From: Arthrobacter_M sp030063245
Lineage (GTDB): Bacteria; Actinomycetota; Actinomycetes; Actinomycetales; Micrococcaceae
Reading direction: 5' to 3'
DNA: 64,000 nucleotides
Assembly (NCBI RefSeq): GCF_051131705.1
Contig: NZ_CP180316.1
Coordinates: 558,001-622,000 of the forward strand
Shown: positions 62,934 through 64,000 of the stretch, one piece after another
Position numbering within the stretch: position 1 is the stretch's first letter
Layout: each line of letters opens with the position of its first letter
Notes under the pieces: model-generated
Told to the model about the DNA's origin: nothing
Seen by the model: only the letters and a program-made list of their open reading frames with translations
Database searches by the model: none
Program-made: the position numbers and the translations under genes

Positions 62934-64000
62934 TCAGGTAATGAACCGTTCCACAGCGGTAACGGGCCGGATCCGCTCGCTTTCCGGAATGTCTCCGGCG
63001 AAGGCGAGCCATTGGGCGAATTTGTCCCCGCGAGCGATTAATTGCCGGTACATATTGCGGCGCAGCGAACGGACATTGTCCCGGTAGGCCGGGACGTTGA
63101 TGACGTTGTTCAGCTCATCCGGGTCCGCGTGCAGATCATAGAACTCGTCGAGCCCCTCCGGGTTTGCGATGTACTTGAAATCGCGATCACGGAGCATCCG
63201 CTGGGCGTACGGGAAGTGGTGTCCATGGAATTCGCACAGGATGTCCTGTCGCCAACCGGCCGGAGTGGTCCCCGCGGCGAGGGGGAGCAGGCTTGAACCA
63301 CGGATACCGCTGACATCGCCGCCGGCGATGTCGATGAAGGTAGCAGTGAAGTCGATCAGCGAGACGAAGTCGTCATTATGCCTTCCGGCTTCACCGGGCA
63401 CGGCCACAATGGCAGGAATACGATAAATGTCCTCATACATGGCGGGGCCTTTGTCGTTGAGCCGGTGCGCGCCGGTGAACTCGCCGTGATCGGCCGTGAA
63501 CATGACGGCGGTGGAGTCTGTGAGCCCGAGTTCATCGAGCACCGCCAAAATTCTGCCGATCTGGTGGTCGATCATCGCCACGTAACCCCAATAGACCGCC
63601 GTGATCTTTTTCCATTGCTCCACACTGAAACAATCCGTCGACCAGTAGTCTGCGTAAGTCTGCTGAACCAGGGGTTTGCCGTTGAAGGTCTCCGCGAAAG
63701 AACCGGGGAGCTCGACGGCGGACGGGTCAACTAAGTCGTACCACTGGCGTGGAATGAGGTATGGCAGGTGCGGTCCAAAGATATGGCAGGACAGGAAAAA
63801 CGGCTCGGCAGGGTACCCGCCGGCAGGGTCCACGCCTGGAGTCTGCGTGCCGGAACGGCCGACGGCGAACTCCCGGAGCTTGGCGATGGTCTGATCCGCC
63901 AGATAGGCCTCAAACGTTGCCTCCGTCGGCTGGTCCGTTACCCCCGCGATTAAGTGGCCTTGGCTGCCATCGGCACGAGTGGTGTAGATCGGGTCTGAGA
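62934..64000 (-). CDS. Sulfatase, third copy (5' end beyond the window)
   Basis: C-terminal two thirds of a sulfatase, 355 codons seen. FTADHGEFTGAHRLNDKGP holds the second metal site (Asp-His) and the mid-domain Lys, and LCEFHGHHFPYAQRML and KYIANPEGLDEFYDL are typical of the subfamily near iduronate/N-sulfoglucosamine sulfatases. The formylglycine motif would lie outside the window. It is on the same strand as the lyase and 150 bases upstream of it, so they may share a promoter. Confidence 0.88.
   Translation of the reverse strand, partial: SDPIYTTRADGSQGHLIAGVTDQPTEATFEAYLADQTIAKLREFAVGRSGTQTPGVDPAGGYPAEPFFLSCHIFGPHLPYLIPRQWYDLVDPSAVELPGSFAETFNGKPLVQQTYADYWSTDCFSVEQWKKITAVYWGYVAMIDHQIGRILAVLDELGLTDSTAVMFTADHGEFTGAHRLNDKGPAMYEDIYRIPAIVAVPGEAGRHNDDFVSLIDFTATFIDIAGGDVSGIRGSSLLPLAAGTTPAGWRQDILCEFHGHHFPYAQRMLRDRDFKYIANPEGLDEFYDLHADPDELNNVINVPAYRDNVRSLRRNMYRQLIARGDKFAQWLAFAGDIPESERIRPVTAVERFIT

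Overview
The window reads as high-GC Actinomycetota chromosome, most like an Arthrobacter-type member of the Micrococcaceae. This is inferred from GTG starts, many 1-10 base gene overlaps, the DUF3263/LytR_C pair, actinobacterial families (DUF2630, WXG100, DUF6153, CsoR) and a CIRCE-controlled groEL without adjacent groES. I see no rRNA, tRNA, CRISPR array or prophage.

Region 1 (1-21990) is mostly ordinary chromosome: a 5'-truncated amino-acid permease, DUF2630, an ABC exporter pair whose permease has two frameshifts, a FemX-like transferase and a ThrE exporter separated by a hexamer microsatellite, an Nei-type glycosylase carrying an in-frame repeat insertion, a siderophore-interacting protein, Ung, DUF3263, LytR_C, a periplasmic binding lipoprotein, HAD, a small conserved protein with an epimerase, LapA, TM2, groEL behind two tandem CIRCE elements, RNase HI, WXG100 and a two-component system.

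Region 2 (22069-31850) is an accessory, decaying stretch. It holds a G22 tract, an IS110 element whose 5' noncoding end is a candidate bridge-RNA locus, a sugar-isomerase fragment, a CDF exporter with an ArsR repressor, and a copper gene set (DUF6153, DUF305, a BNR-like lipoprotein, CcdA, multicopper oxidase, a deleted lgt and the remnant of one more gene). A CsoR-type palindrome precedes the copper genes.

Region 3 (31851-44684) has an esterase coupled to a large DUF2156 membrane protein, then a nuo-like operon on the minus strand: nuoA, a NuoB/NuoD-like fusion that has lost the Fe-S and quinone residues, and nuoH, J, K, L, M, N. There is no NADH module and no NuoI. This is the least explained system in the window.

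Region 4 (44741-47832) is copA-copZ-csoR behind a CsoR palindrome with the same half-sites and spacing as the one 22 kb away, so both copper blocks probably form one regulon. Next to it a 25-codon leader ORF and a long hairpin precede a GNAT acetyltransferase.

Region 5 (49696-64000) is a carbohydrate utilisation locus probably aimed at a sulfated, uronic-acid-containing polysaccharide: a Tat-exported family 8 polysaccharide lyase, a sugar ABC importer, three sulfatases (one cut by the window edge), a DUF2264 protein, a Gfo/Idh/MocA oxidoreductase and a GntR/LacI hybrid regulator. The lyase would cut outside the cell, the importer would bring in oligosaccharides, and the signal-less enzymes would desulfate and break them down inside.
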